Source: Bacteroidales bacterium (lineage in GTDB: Bacteria; Bacteroidota; Bacteroidia; Bacteroidales; WCHB1-69). Taken from it: a stretch of DNA of 11,685 nucleotides. The position numbers were made by a program, and so were the translations under genes. Positions 1-7,315 of the stretch are shown here, one piece after another. Within the stretch, counting starts at the first letter, position 1. Each line of letters begins with the position of its first letter. The stretch spans positions 1 to 11,685 of the forward strand of contig JAAYRN010000017.1 in NCBI GenBank assembly GCA_012518765.1, read 5' to 3'. The notes beneath the pieces were generated by a model. The model was not told the DNA's origin, made no database searches, and saw nothing but the letters and a program-made list of their open reading frames with translations.

Positions 1-63
1 AAAGACCAACTGAAATATTATCCTCACGTATCTTATTTTACCTTAGACCTTGAAGACGAGTAA
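1..63 (+). CDS. C-terminal end of an unidentified gene (partial)
   Basis: An open frame enters from the left edge in frame 1 and ends at TAA 61-63. It encodes 20 residues that end in the acidic tail LDLEDE. The start and nearly all of the protein lie outside the window, so no family can be assigned. It lies 22 bases before the ATG of the small iron-sulfur protein on the same strand. No terminator or TAnnTTTG promoter element is visible between them, so the two may be co-transcribed. It is called coding because of this position and because it stays open to the edge; a chance open frame of this length cannot be excluded. Confidence 0.5.
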   Translation, partial: KDQLKYYPHVSYFTLDLEDE

Positions 64-85
64 ATAAATATAAAATATATTGAAA

Positions 86-310
86 ATGAATATAGTTAAA
101 AAATACACAAATGGAGAAATAACCATTGTATGGAAGCCCGCAAAATGCACTTATGCCGCTGCATGTGTAAGAATGTGTCCCGAAGTTTTTAAACCCAGAG
201 AAAGACCTTGGGTAAAACCCGATAACGCAAGTACAGAAAAAATAATAGATACAGTAAAGGCTTGTCCTTCGGGTGCTTTAACATTTTTCTATAACGAAGA
301 GCAGGCGTAA
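86..310 (+). CDS. Small (4Fe-4S) mono-cluster protein, YjdI / Fer4_19 family
   Basis: A 74-residue cytoplasmic protein of the divergent single-cluster ferredoxin family (Fer4_19, formerly DUF1271), expected to bind an iron-sulfur cluster; the physiological partner is unknown. Visible family marks are the W-x-P-x-x-C segment, P-E-V-F, the R-P-W motif and a closing CPSGAL. Cysteines counted from the ATG at 86 are C21, C27, C31 and C60. C31 lies in RMCPEVF, where many family members have leucine (RGLPEVF-like), so this copy has a possible fourth ligand. A TTG two codons upstream (80) is an alternative start, but the ATG at 86 is the natural choice. The gene follows the partial gene at the left edge by 22 bases and converges with cvpA, their stop codons being separated by only 2 bases. 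The family is confident; the role is not. Confidence 0.87.
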   Translation: MNIVKKYTNGEITIVWKPAKCTYAAACVRMCPEVFKPRERPWVKPDNASTEKIIDTVKACPSGALTFFYNEEQA

Positions 311-312
311 AT

Positions 313-849
313 TTAAGATAAAACTTCTTGAATACTATCGTTTTCTTTGAGAGGATTTTTTCCCTTAAAAAGCTCGTGTGCTGTTTGGATTTTGGGCAAT
401 AAAAGTTCAGCTGTTTTGTACGAAGGCTTAAATAAAAGCATATTTTCTTTAGTATCAGAGCCTAAAAACACTTCATTTTTATCTATTGAAGCAGTATAGT
501 ACAAGATGATACCTGCAAAAAACAATACTTTAAACACTCCAAAAACAAGACCTAAAAGTTTATCTATGGCTTCGGGAAAAATAAAGCTAAGACTGATTTT
601 TAAAAATTTTCCTACGATAAAAACAATAACCACACAAGCCAAGAAAGTAACAACCAAAGATACCAAATGACCCACTTCGGATTCTATTCCTAAAAGAGAA
701 AGTGTGTATTTATTCAAATAAATAGCTCCCCAACCTCCTGCTAACAAGGCTATAATGCTAAATATTTCGTAAATAATACCTTTTTTGATTCCTTTAAAAC
801 CAAACCAAGCCATAGTCAGAATAATCAAAATATCAAATACTTTAAACAT
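313..849 (-). CDS. cvpA: CvpA family inner-membrane protein
   Basis: A 178-residue integral membrane protein of the CvpA (colicin V production) family. About four hydrophobic segments can be seen, roughly residues 4-20, 25-45, 60-85 and 98-118, followed by a polar cytoplasmic-looking tail. The glycine-rich first helices with G-x-K-G and a following glutamate (FKGIKKGIIYEIFS) are typical of the family. CvpA proteins are linked to colicin V export and envelope homeostasis, but the biochemical activity is not settled. Its ATG directly follows the mlaF stop codon with no intervening base, so translation is probably coupled and the gene is the last of the mlaE-mlaF-cvpA unit. That position suggests an envelope role but does not prove one. 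The 3' end faces the iron-sulfur protein gene across 2 bases. Confidence 0.87.
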   Translation of the reverse strand: MFKVFDILIILTMAWFGFKGIKKGIIYEIFSIIALLAGGWGAIYLNKYTLSLLGIESEVGHLVSLVVTFLACVVIVFIVGKFLKISLSFIFPEAIDKLLGLVFGVFKVLFFAGIILYYTASIDKNEVFLGSDTKENMLLFKPSYKTAELLLPKIQTAHELFKGKNPLKENDSIQEVLS

Positions 850-1599
850 TTATTTTCTTTTTAGATGTTGGGCAAATTTAGAGGCATAAACAAAACTATT
901 TAATTCATCGTTATCGGTGTTTAGAATTTCATTTTTGCTACCTTTCCACCAAAGTTTACCTTCGTGAATAAACGATACGGTTTCACCTATTGCCATTACC
1001 GAATTCATATCGTGGGTGTTAATAATGGTGGTCATTTGATATTCGTGTGTAAGTTCGTAAATCAGCTCATCAATAATCAGCGAAGTTTTGGGGTCTAATC
1101 CCGAGTTGGGTTCATCACAAAATAAATACTTAGGATTGAGAGCAATAGAACGAGCTATGGCAACTCGCTTTTTCATACCACCACTAATCTGTGAAGGATA
1201 TAGGTGTTGACTGTCTTGTAAATTAACTCTTTCTAAACAAAATTCGGCTCTGTCGTTACGTTCCGACTCATTCAGATTAGAAAGCATAATCAAGGGAAAT
1301 AATACATTTTCTTTTACACTCATGGAGTCGAACAAAGCTCCTCCTTGAAACAAAACACCCATTTCTTGTTGAAGAATTTGACGATCTTTTTTCGCCATTT
1401 TTATAAAATTACGATTGTCGTATAGAATATTACCTTTTTCGGCTTCGTATAAACCTATTAAACACTTCATTAATACTGTTTTACCTGAACCACTTTGTCC
1501 TATGATTAAATTGGTTTTACCCGATTCAAATTCGCAGGAAATATCGTGTAAAATTTCTCTTCCGTCAAAATATTTGTATAAATTCTCTATTTTAATCAT
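850..1599 (-). CDS. mlaF: MlaF-type ABC transporter ATP-binding protein
   Basis: A 249-residue cytoplasmic ATPase of the Mla/MCE phospholipid transporter. ABC landmarks are complete and in order: Walker A GQSGSGKT (34-41), Q-loop Q85 in LFQGGALFDS, signature ISGGMKKR (137-144), Walker B YLFCDEP (157-163) followed by NSGLDP, and switch histidine H195 in NTHD. The LFQ-G-ALFDS-M-V-EN stretch and SGGM signature are characteristic of the MlaF branch rather than of sugar or drug importers. It should pair with MlaE, encoded 3 bases upstream, and power lipid movement between the inner membrane and the periplasmic MlaD ring. No MlaB-like STAS protein is encoded in this window. The start is ATG at 1599. 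All catalytic residues seem present. Confidence 0.94.
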   Translation of the reverse strand: MIKIENLYKYFDGREILHDISCEFESGKTNLIIGQSGSGKTVLMKCLIGLYEAEKGNILYDNRNFIKMAKKDRQILQQEMGVLFQGGALFDSMSVKENVLFPLIMLSNLNESERNDRAEFCLERVNLQDSQHLYPSQISGGMKKRVAIARSIALNPKYLFCDEPNSGLDPKTSLIIDELIYELTHEYQMTTIINTHDMNSVMAIGETVSFIHEGKLWWKGSKNEILNTDNDELNSFVYASKFAQHLKRK

Positions 1600-1602
1600 A
1601 TA

Positions 1603-2355
1603 TTAGCCAAAAAATATTTCGGTTATAATAAGGTCGAACAATAAAATCATAAAACTACTACTGACCACAGCTTTTGTGCTTGTTTTGCCCACTTCCAACG
1701 CTCCACCTGTTGTTTTATATCCCCAAAATCCAGAAATAGAAGAGATTAAAAACGCAAAAACAAAGGCTTTGACCAAAGCATAATAAATATCTCGTGATTC
1801 GAACCACGAGCGTATGCCTTCTATGTATTGAGAGGAGGGAATAGTTCCTAAAAACTCGCAAGCACCCCAACCTCCTAACAGTCCCAAAAAGATACTGATA
1901 ATTATTAATAGCGGATTGACCATGCTACTGGCAATGATTTTGGGTAAAATTAAGTGTGAAGCCGAGTTTATTCCCATGGTTTCCAATGCATCTACTTGTT
2001 CGGTTACTTTCATAGTCCCAATTTCGGAGGCTATGTGTGAGCCAATTTTTCCTGCTAAAAAAATACTGACAATAGTAGGAGCAAACTCCAATACAACCGA
2101 CTGACGCACCACAAATCCAATAGTCCACGTAGGTAAAAGAGGATTTTCTATTTGTAAATTGGTTTGAATGGTAATAACTGCGCCCATAAAAATAGAAATA
2201 ACCGAAATGATTAATAGGGAGTTAATACATAAAACATTTATTTCGTCAACAAGTTGTTTTCTGAAATAAGCCTTGTTTTTAGGTTTCGCAATAACACGTT
2301 TCATTAAAAGGATGTACTCACCAATATCTTGCAATAAAACTTCTAAGAAGTTCAT
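1603..2355 (-). CDS. mlaE: MlaE-type ABC transporter permease
   Basis: Inner-membrane permease of the Mla phospholipid transporter (MlaE/DUF140 family), about 250 residues with several membrane helices. The diagnostic core is LEFAPTIVSIFLAGKIGS, then ASEIGTMKVTEQVDALETMG, then the C-terminal GGALEVGKTSTKAVV segment. It should dimerise, bind MlaF through the EQVDAL coupling region and contact the MlaD hexamer on the periplasmic side. The frame stays open to an ATG at 2409, which would add 18 polar residues. I prefer ATG 2355 because an AGGAG lies 10 bases before it and because family members usually begin near the MNFLEVLL-IGEYILL segment. The gap to the LptD-like gene upstream is 66 bases from ATG 2409, or 120 from ATG 2355; no convincing promoter was found there, so transcription may continue from that gene. 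Confidence 0.93.
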   Translation of the reverse strand: MNFLEVLLQDIGEYILLMKRVIAKPKNKAYFRKQLVDEINVLCINSLLIISVISIFMGAVITIQTNLQIENPLLPTWTIGFVVRQSVVLEFAPTIVSIFLAGKIGSHIASEIGTMKVTEQVDALETMGINSASHLILPKIIASSMVNPLLIIISIFLGLLGGWGACEFLGTIPSSQYIEGIRSWFESRDIYYALVKAFVFAFLISSISGFWGYKTTGGALEVGKTSTKAVVSSSFMILLFDLIITEIFFG

Positions 2356-2364
2356 TTTAAGATT

Positions 2365-2370
2365 ACTCCT
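2365..2370 (-). promoter_or_regulatory. Shine-Dalgarno-like site deciding the mlaE start
   Basis: Read on the minus strand the bases are AGGAGT, followed by a 10-base spacer and then ATG at 2355. No such purine-rich sequence precedes the farther ATG at 2409, where the upstream bases are pyrimidine-rich. Bacteroidota often do without Shine-Dalgarno pairing, so this supports the choice but does not settle it. Confidence 0.5.
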
Positions 2371-2475
2371 GTTTGTATATCCAAGTTTTAATGAGGAATT
2401 TTTGTCCATGTAAGAGTAGTAAAATTTAAGTACAATAAATAACGGTTTATAAAAAAAAATATTTTAGTTGTACGC

Positions 2476-5124
2476 TTAATTAAAATCCCGATAATCCTTG
2501 TCTAAATTATATTTCAAATCTTTCAATAAACCTGATTTTACGTTTATTACAAATTCAAACCCGCGATAGCTACCAAAAGGTCTCCATTTAAAACCCATTT
2601 CCCAACAATGTAAATCTCTGTAAATATCAAAAGATGAAACAGATATGTTTTTATTTGTAAAGTCATATCCTGTTGTAAATGATACTCTCCATTTTTCGGT
2701 TAATTGGAAATTTCCATTTATGTTTACGGTGTTTGTTATGGTGTTATTGTATTGATTGCTATCGGGATTGCTCAGTTTGTAAAAAGCATAATTGTCAACA
2801 AGGTTGTAGTTGAAAATATAATTTATATCAACTCTCCAATCTCTTAATGCTGAAAAACCTTCTTTTTCTTTTTTATCTCCTTTTTTCTTAAAAGTTTGGT
2901 TGTTGATAGAATATGTTAAAGCGGCTGCAAACGAAGAGTTTGACAGTCGAAATAAACGTTGATTTACAGCTAATTCAAAAGTGTCAACTCTAACACCGGA
3001 AGTACCTATAATATAAGGGTCGAGTCCAGCTCCAAAGCTCAATACCAAAGCCTTATATACAGTTGTTCTTCCTGTAATGGCTAAAGGTTGCCATTGCATG
3101 GAGTCGGCTGTAATTATATATCGTGAGCCTATGCTTATGTTTTCAATTAAGACAACTTTCTTGCTTCCGCTTCCTGTGCTGTCTTTTTTGTTAGCAACTT
3201 TCATTTCCAATTTATTATTAAATGTTAAGCTAAGGTAAGCCAAGTCTTTCTCTACGGGAGTTCCGTATAAAAATCCTTCAGTAGGAGAATAGGTTTTTAC
3301 TTCATTTTCTTTACCATCGACATAGGATTTGAAATAATTTTTATTGATAGCGGGGCTATAATGAAAGGCTAAAGCAGGTACAAATTCATGTCTAAAAGCC
3401 TTAACTCTACCTTTTTTCATGCTATACATACCGTACAAAGTAGTTCGTAAAGTAGAACTGTAGGCTATGTTATGAATAGCAAAAAATCCATATACTGTAT
3501 CTCTACTTATAACCGAATTTCCGTTAGTGTCTTGACTCCAGCTTCGCAAAGCCCCTCTAAACTGCCAATATTCGTTCAGGTTTATGGTGTTGTTCCAGTC
3601 CAAATGTTTCAATACTTTGATTGTGCTTGAAATGGGTATGGAGTGGGAAATTCCGTATTTCATATTATTGGGAATTTGCTCCGATAAATTCAAGGTGTCG
3701 CTTAGGGTTATGCTGTTGACGAGAATGGTGTTGTAAGACATAGAAATATTTTCATACCATCGCAGTTTACCTACTACATTTTTTCTTCTAAAAGGATAGA
3801 ACTGACTGATATTGAAATTGATATTTGGTAAAGTCAGTTGCATGGTTTTGGTTTGTATGTTTTGCGATAGGTCGGCATTAACACCTAATGAATAGTGGTT
3901 TCGCCAGCTTGTGGAAAAACTTACAGCGGAGGTAAAGTTGGTGTTTACATAATCGTTTACATCTACAATGTTGCGTTTGTTGTAGTTACTGGTTAAAAAA
4001 TTCACATCTGCTGAAAATCGATTGCGAGGATGTGCTTTGGGATCTTGTGTATGTCTCCAGTTGATTTTAAAATCGTTTGAAACGGAATAGGAGGGAGTTG
4101 TGGGTTCTCCCGAACGGGTGTTGCTATACGAAGCATCTATATGTCCTGAAAACTTATAACGTTTCACGTAATTAGATTTGACATTGACACCGAAAGAGCC
4201 GCGTGTGTAAATATCAGCAGTTAAAGCCAGATCAATCATATCGTTAAAAGCAAAATAAACTCCTAATCCTCTAAAGTAAAATCCTAATTCCATGGATTCG
4301 CCGTAAGCAGGAATTAAAATGCCATTACGATGTCCTTTTTGATTGGGAATAAGAGCAAAAGGAGCAACAAGCGGCGTGGGTATATTCATTACATGTAGTT
4401 GAATGGGGCCTGTTACTATTTTATCGTTAGCAATTACCTTTGCTTTTTTAAAATTAAATCCAAAATGAGGATGCTCTAAATTACACGTTGTAAACGAACC
4501 TTTGTATACGTAATTGGTATTATCGTCTATTTTTTTTACCAATTGTCCATGAAGGAAACCATCTGATTCTTCGGTAATAACATTGCTTATTAATCCTTTT
4601 TTAGAGTTGAAATTATATTTTATTTCATGGGCTTTAAATTCAGTTTGATTTTGATTAAACACAGGATTACCCTGTAATTTTTCCAAACTGTCTTTTATAC
4701 CGCAGGCATAGAGTTCGTTGTTAGAAAAATCAATTTCCATAAAATGAGAAGTCAGGTTGATGTCTTCGTATTTCACATTGACAAGGTGATACAAATACGA
4801 TTTTTTTTCTCTCATGTCAAATACAATGGAATCTTCGGCGTAATAATCTACAGCAGATGTGATGGCATCTTTTGAGATGTTTAAAAAAACATCCTTTTTA
4901 AACGAAGAATCGGAAACAAAAGTACTGTCTCCTTTGTTAAACTCATGGGTATTGGAGGTGGTATCAGGAGGAATGATAGTAGCTCCCGTAATTCGTCTTT
5001 GTTTTTTTTCTACGAAAGTACTATCATTTTCTTGTGCAACAATTACATGAAAACAACTTGAGAATACAATGCATAACCCAACCAAAGCAATACGAATACA
5101 TGTATATATCAAATTTTTATGCAA
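2476..5124 (-). CDS. lptD: LptD-like outer-membrane LPS assembly protein (Bacteroidota type)
   Basis: An 882-residue outer-membrane protein of the Bacteroidota LptD-like family (LptD_2 type), expected to insert lipopolysaccharide into the outer leaflet with an LptE partner not seen here. The N-terminus is a signal peptide (basic start, hydrophobic 10-30, likely cleavage after VIVAQ near residue 31). A Ser/Thr-rich linker leads to an OstA/LptA-like beta region (about 85-250, with the typical sequence of DS, membrane-like ME-I-F and G-I-KDS strands). The remainder (about 265-882) has the alternating aromatic and polar strands of a large beta-barrel, including FALIPNQKGHRNGILIPAYG at its entry. 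The start codon is TTG: no in-frame ATG exists between it and the upstream stop. The gene is transcribed away from the amidase gene and lies upstream of mlaEF-cvpA. Length fits the family. Confidence 0.87.
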   Translation of the reverse strand: MHKNLIYTCIRIALVGLCIVFSSCFHVIVAQENDSTFVEKKQRRITGATIIPPDTTSNTHEFNKGDSTFVSDSSFKKDVFLNISKDAITSAVDYYAEDSIVFDMREKKSYLYHLVNVKYEDINLTSHFMEIDFSNNELYACGIKDSLEKLQGNPVFNQNQTEFKAHEIKYNFNSKKGLISNVITEESDGFLHGQLVKKIDDNTNYVYKGSFTTCNLEHPHFGFNFKKAKVIANDKIVTGPIQLHVMNIPTPLVAPFALIPNQKGHRNGILIPAYGESMELGFYFRGLGVYFAFNDMIDLALTADIYTRGSFGVNVKSNYVKRYKFSGHIDASYSNTRSGEPTTPSYSVSNDFKINWRHTQDPKAHPRNRFSADVNFLTSNYNKRNIVDVNDYVNTNFTSAVSFSTSWRNHYSLGVNADLSQNIQTKTMQLTLPNINFNISQFYPFRRKNVVGKLRWYENISMSYNTILVNSITLSDTLNLSEQIPNNMKYGISHSIPISSTIKVLKHLDWNNTINLNEYWQFRGALRSWSQDTNGNSVISRDTVYGFFAIHNIAYSSTLRTTLYGMYSMKKGRVKAFRHEFVPALAFHYSPAINKNYFKSYVDGKENEVKTYSPTEGFLYGTPVEKDLAYLSLTFNNKLEMKVANKKDSTGSGSKKVVLIENISIGSRYIITADSMQWQPLAITGRTTVYKALVLSFGAGLDPYIIGTSGVRVDTFELAVNQRLFRLSNSSFAAALTYSINNQTFKKKGDKKEKEGFSALRDWRVDINYIFNYNLVDNYAFYKLSNPDSNQYNNTITNTVNINGNFQLTEKWRVSFTTGYDFTNKNISVSSFDIYRDLHCWEMGFKWRPFGSYRGFEFVINVKSGLLKDLKYNLDKDYRDFN

Positions 5125-5159
5125 TTTTATTGGAGTGATATTTATATGAAAAAAAATTA

Positions 5160-5167
5160 TACTTTTG
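5160..5167 (+). promoter_or_regulatory. Putative -7 element for the amidase-mlaD-recF unit
   Basis: TACTTTTG matches the Bacteroidota -7 consensus TAnnTTTG exactly. It lies 95 bases before the amidase ATG. A TTG at 5130-5132 is the nearest -33 candidate, but the 27-base gap is longer than usual, so only half of the promoter is convincing. Confidence 0.4.
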
Positions 5168-5183
5168 TATGAAAATTAAACTG

Positions 5184-5191
5184 CAAAAATA
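5184..5191 (-). promoter_or_regulatory. Putative -7 element for the lptD-like gene
   Basis: Read on the minus strand the sequence is TATTTTTG, an exact TAnnTTTG match about 60 bases before the TTG start at 5124. No good -33 TTTG is found at the normal distance. It overlaps the zone used by the opposite-strand element at 5160-5167, which would make the two promoters face across each other. Confidence 0.37.
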
Positions 5192-5262
5192 TAAAAATAC
5201 AACATAGTGTTTATCTTTAATTTCAGTAAAAAATAAAAAAATAAATCAATATAAAATAAGAT

Positions 5263-6399
5263 ATGAAAATAGCACACAAATTAACGATAATAAGCATTGT
5301 TTTATTGTTGTTTTTTATGCTTATTCCCACAGACATTCTATCATCTCCCATCAAAGTAGTGGTTATTGATGCAGGTCATGGAGGACGCGACCCCGGTGCC
5401 ATAGGGAAGGCAAATGTACAGGAAAAAGATGTAAATTTGAAAATCGCATTAAAACTTGGCAAACTGATAGAAGACAACTACAAGGATATTAAGGTGGTAT
5501 ATACAAGAAAAACCGATGTTTTTGTAGAATTAAAAAGACGCACTCAAATAGCCAATGAAAATCATGCCGATTTGTTTATTTCTATACACTGCAACTCTGC
5601 CGCCAATAAAAACAGCAAAGGAAGTGAAACTTTTGTAATGAGTCCCGCCAACAACGAAGCTAATTTAGCCGTAGCTCAAAAAGAAAATGCATCTATTTTG
5701 TTGGAATCCAATTATAAAGAAAATTATGAGGGTTTTGAACCCACATCCACGGATGCCTATATTATTTTTGATTTATGGCGTAATTCATTTCTAAATCAAA
5801 GTATTAAATTTGCTTCTATGATACAATCTCAATTTGCCAATAGTGTAAAATTAGTAGATAGGGGAGTAAAACAAGCTGGTTTTTTGGTGTTGTGGCGAAC
5901 CACTATGCCCAGTGTATTGATAGAAGCTGGTTTTTTGAGCAATTCGGAAGAAGAAAAATTTTTAGCTTCCGATAGAGGACAAAATGAAATAAGTAAAGCT
6001 ATCTTTCAGGCATTTACACAATTAGTTAAAGAACAAAATGGGATTAATGTAACCCCACTTATTACTATTTCCGATGACATATCTACTTCGAAAGAATATA
6101 TAGATGAAACAAAACCTGCGGTATCAAACATTGAAAAAGGAATCGTATACAGAGTGCAAGTTTCGTGTATAGCAGATAATAAAAAAACAAATGATCCCGT
6201 TTTTAAAGGTTTAGATAAAGTCAAAATGTGGACTTCGGGAAAATATTACTGTTATACATCGGGCGAAGAAACTACGTATAAAAAAGCCCTTACTCTTTTA
6301 GAATCAGTAAAAACAAAAGGATTTCCCGATGCATTTATCGTAGTATATAAAAATGGAGAAAAACTATCGACAAACGAAGCAAAAAAATACTTTAAATAA
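5263..6399 (+). CDS. Zinc N-acetylmuramoyl-L-alanine amidase (Amidase_3) with SPOR-like C-terminus
   Basis: A 378-residue exported peptidoglycan hydrolase that should cut the bond between N-acetylmuramic acid and the L-alanine of the stem peptide. A hydrophobic N-terminal segment (7-22) acts as signal peptide or anchor. The Amidase_3 domain spans about 30-258, with zinc ligands H39 (DAGHGG), E54 (QEKDVN) and H109 (SIHCNS) and catalytic E221 (VLIEAGFLSN). The 112 residues between H109 and E221 include a helical-looking insert with Y-I-I-F-D-L and SIKFASMIQSQF, like the autoinhibitory helix of division amidases. After a polar linker (259-292), residues 294-378 (YRVQVS, GKYYCYTSGEETTYKKA, DAFIVVYKNG) resemble a SPOR domain, which binds denuded septal glycan. 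It begins the unit continued by mlaD 8 bases later. A role in cell separation is inferred. Confidence 0.93.
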   Translation: MKIAHKLTIISIVLLLFFMLIPTDILSSPIKVVVIDAGHGGRDPGAIGKANVQEKDVNLKIALKLGKLIEDNYKDIKVVYTRKTDVFVELKRRTQIANENHADLFISIHCNSAANKNSKGSETFVMSPANNEANLAVAQKENASILLESNYKENYEGFEPTSTDAYIIFDLWRNSFLNQSIKFASMIQSQFANSVKLVDRGVKQAGFLVLWRTTMPSVLIEAGFLSNSEEEKFLASDRGQNEISKAIFQAFTQLVKEQNGINVTPLITISDDISTSKEYIDETKPAVSNIEKGIVYRVQVSCIADNKKTNDPVFKGLDKVKMWTSGKYYCYTSGEETTYKKALTLLESVKTKGFPDAFIVVYKNGEKLSTNEAKKYFK

Positions 6400-6407
6400 T
6401 AATCATT

Positions 6408-7313
6408 GTGTCAAAAAAAATATTTAAAACACAGGAAATAAAAATAGCAGTTTTAGCCCTAATTAGTTTATTTCTATTGATTTGGGGAATTAGATTTTTA
6501 AAAGGTAAAAATATATTCAAAAAACAACTTACTTATTATGGCATATTTGAAGAAACTGCTGGTTTAACACCTGCTAATTCAGTAACTATCAACGGAGTAC
6601 CTGTTGGAATTATAGACAAAATAACCTTGTGCGGAACTGCTAATGAAAAAGTTTTGGTTACTTTTAGTGTCCAGAAAAAAACGAAAATACCCCTAAATTC
6701 TGAGTTGCGAATCATTTCACCGGGTATAGTAGGTTCCATGCAATTAGAATGTGTATTGGGTGATGATGCTACTTGTTACAAGCATGGCGATACCATTATA
6801 GGTTACATCAAACCCAATATGTTAGCAGGAGTAGGCGATATAAAAAACAACTTGGATACCATAGTAGAATCAGTGAAAATATTACTACAAGAAGGAGATA
6901 TTCAAACATCAATCAATCATATACATACAACAACTGCTCGTTTAGACTCTATCATACATTCAGGAAAAATAGAGAAAATTATAAGCAATGTACAACAACT
7001 GACTTATACTATCAAGCAAAACGATACGAAAATTGATAGCATCATAGACAATGTAAATCAGTTTTCGGGAACCTTGAAAGAAACAGATATTCCCAAGACA
7101 TTGGATGAATTATCAAGAAGTTTAAAGCAATTAGAAACCGTATTGTCTGACATCAGAGCAGGAGAAGGGACAATAGGTCAATTAACCACAAACGATAGCA
7201 TGTATAAAAATTTAGATAAAACCATTATCAATTTAGATGAATTAATCAAAGATATTAAAGCAAATCCTAAACGATACATTAATGTAACTATTTTTGGAGG
7301 GAAGAAAAAATAA
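6408..7313 (+). CDS. mlaD: MlaD-type MCE-domain lipid transport protein
   Basis: A 301-residue MCE protein anchored in the inner membrane: one N-terminal helix (about 12-29, AVLALISLFLLIWGIRFL), a single MCE domain (about 38-125, with GLTPANSVTINGVPVG and the IPLNSELRI-SPGIVGSMQLE strand pair), then a long C-terminal region (about 140-290) rich in regularly spaced I, L and D that looks coiled-coil. It should form a ring that takes phospholipid to or from MlaE. The tail is much longer than in the enterobacterial protein, as is usual for Bacteroidota, and may extend across the periplasm. The start is GTG at 6408, 8 bases after the amidase stop; the stop lies 2 bases before recF. Its MlaE and MlaF partners are encoded on the opposite strand 4 kb away. 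Confidence 0.92.
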   Translation: MSKKIFKTQEIKIAVLALISLFLLIWGIRFLKGKNIFKKQLTYYGIFEETAGLTPANSVTINGVPVGIIDKITLCGTANEKVLVTFSVQKKTKIPLNSELRIISPGIVGSMQLECVLGDDATCYKHGDTIIGYIKPNMLAGVGDIKNNLDTIVESVKILLQEGDIQTSINHIHTTTARLDSIIHSGKIEKIISNVQQLTYTIKQNDTKIDSIIDNVNQFSGTLKETDIPKTLDELSRSLKQLETVLSDIRAGEGTIGQLTTNDSMYKNLDKTIINLDELIKDIKANPKRYINVTIFGGKKK

Positions 7314-7315
7314 TT

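Noticed and set aside
2430..2473. GTACAA / TTGTAC inverted arms between the LptD-like gene and mlaE
   Set aside because: The arms are only 6 bases with a 32-base loop and no T-tract on the correct side; too weak to call a terminator or operator.
5050..5060. Possible lipobox (FSSC, cysteine 24) in the LptD-like signal peptide
   Set aside because: The -3 residue is Phe, the hydrophobic stretch continues past the cysteine to VIVAQ, and LptD proteins are barrels rather than lipoproteins.
5169..5207. 12-codon frame (ATG to TAG) in the lptD-amidase gap, a possible leader peptide
   Set aside because: It begins 2 bases after the -7 element, so its ATG would precede the expected transcript start. 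It has no ribosome site, and such frames are frequent by chance in AT-rich DNA.
5212..5219. TATCTTTA as an alternative -7 element for the amidase
   Set aside because: It misses the final G of TAnnTTTG and has no -33 partner; the exact match at 5160-5167 is better.
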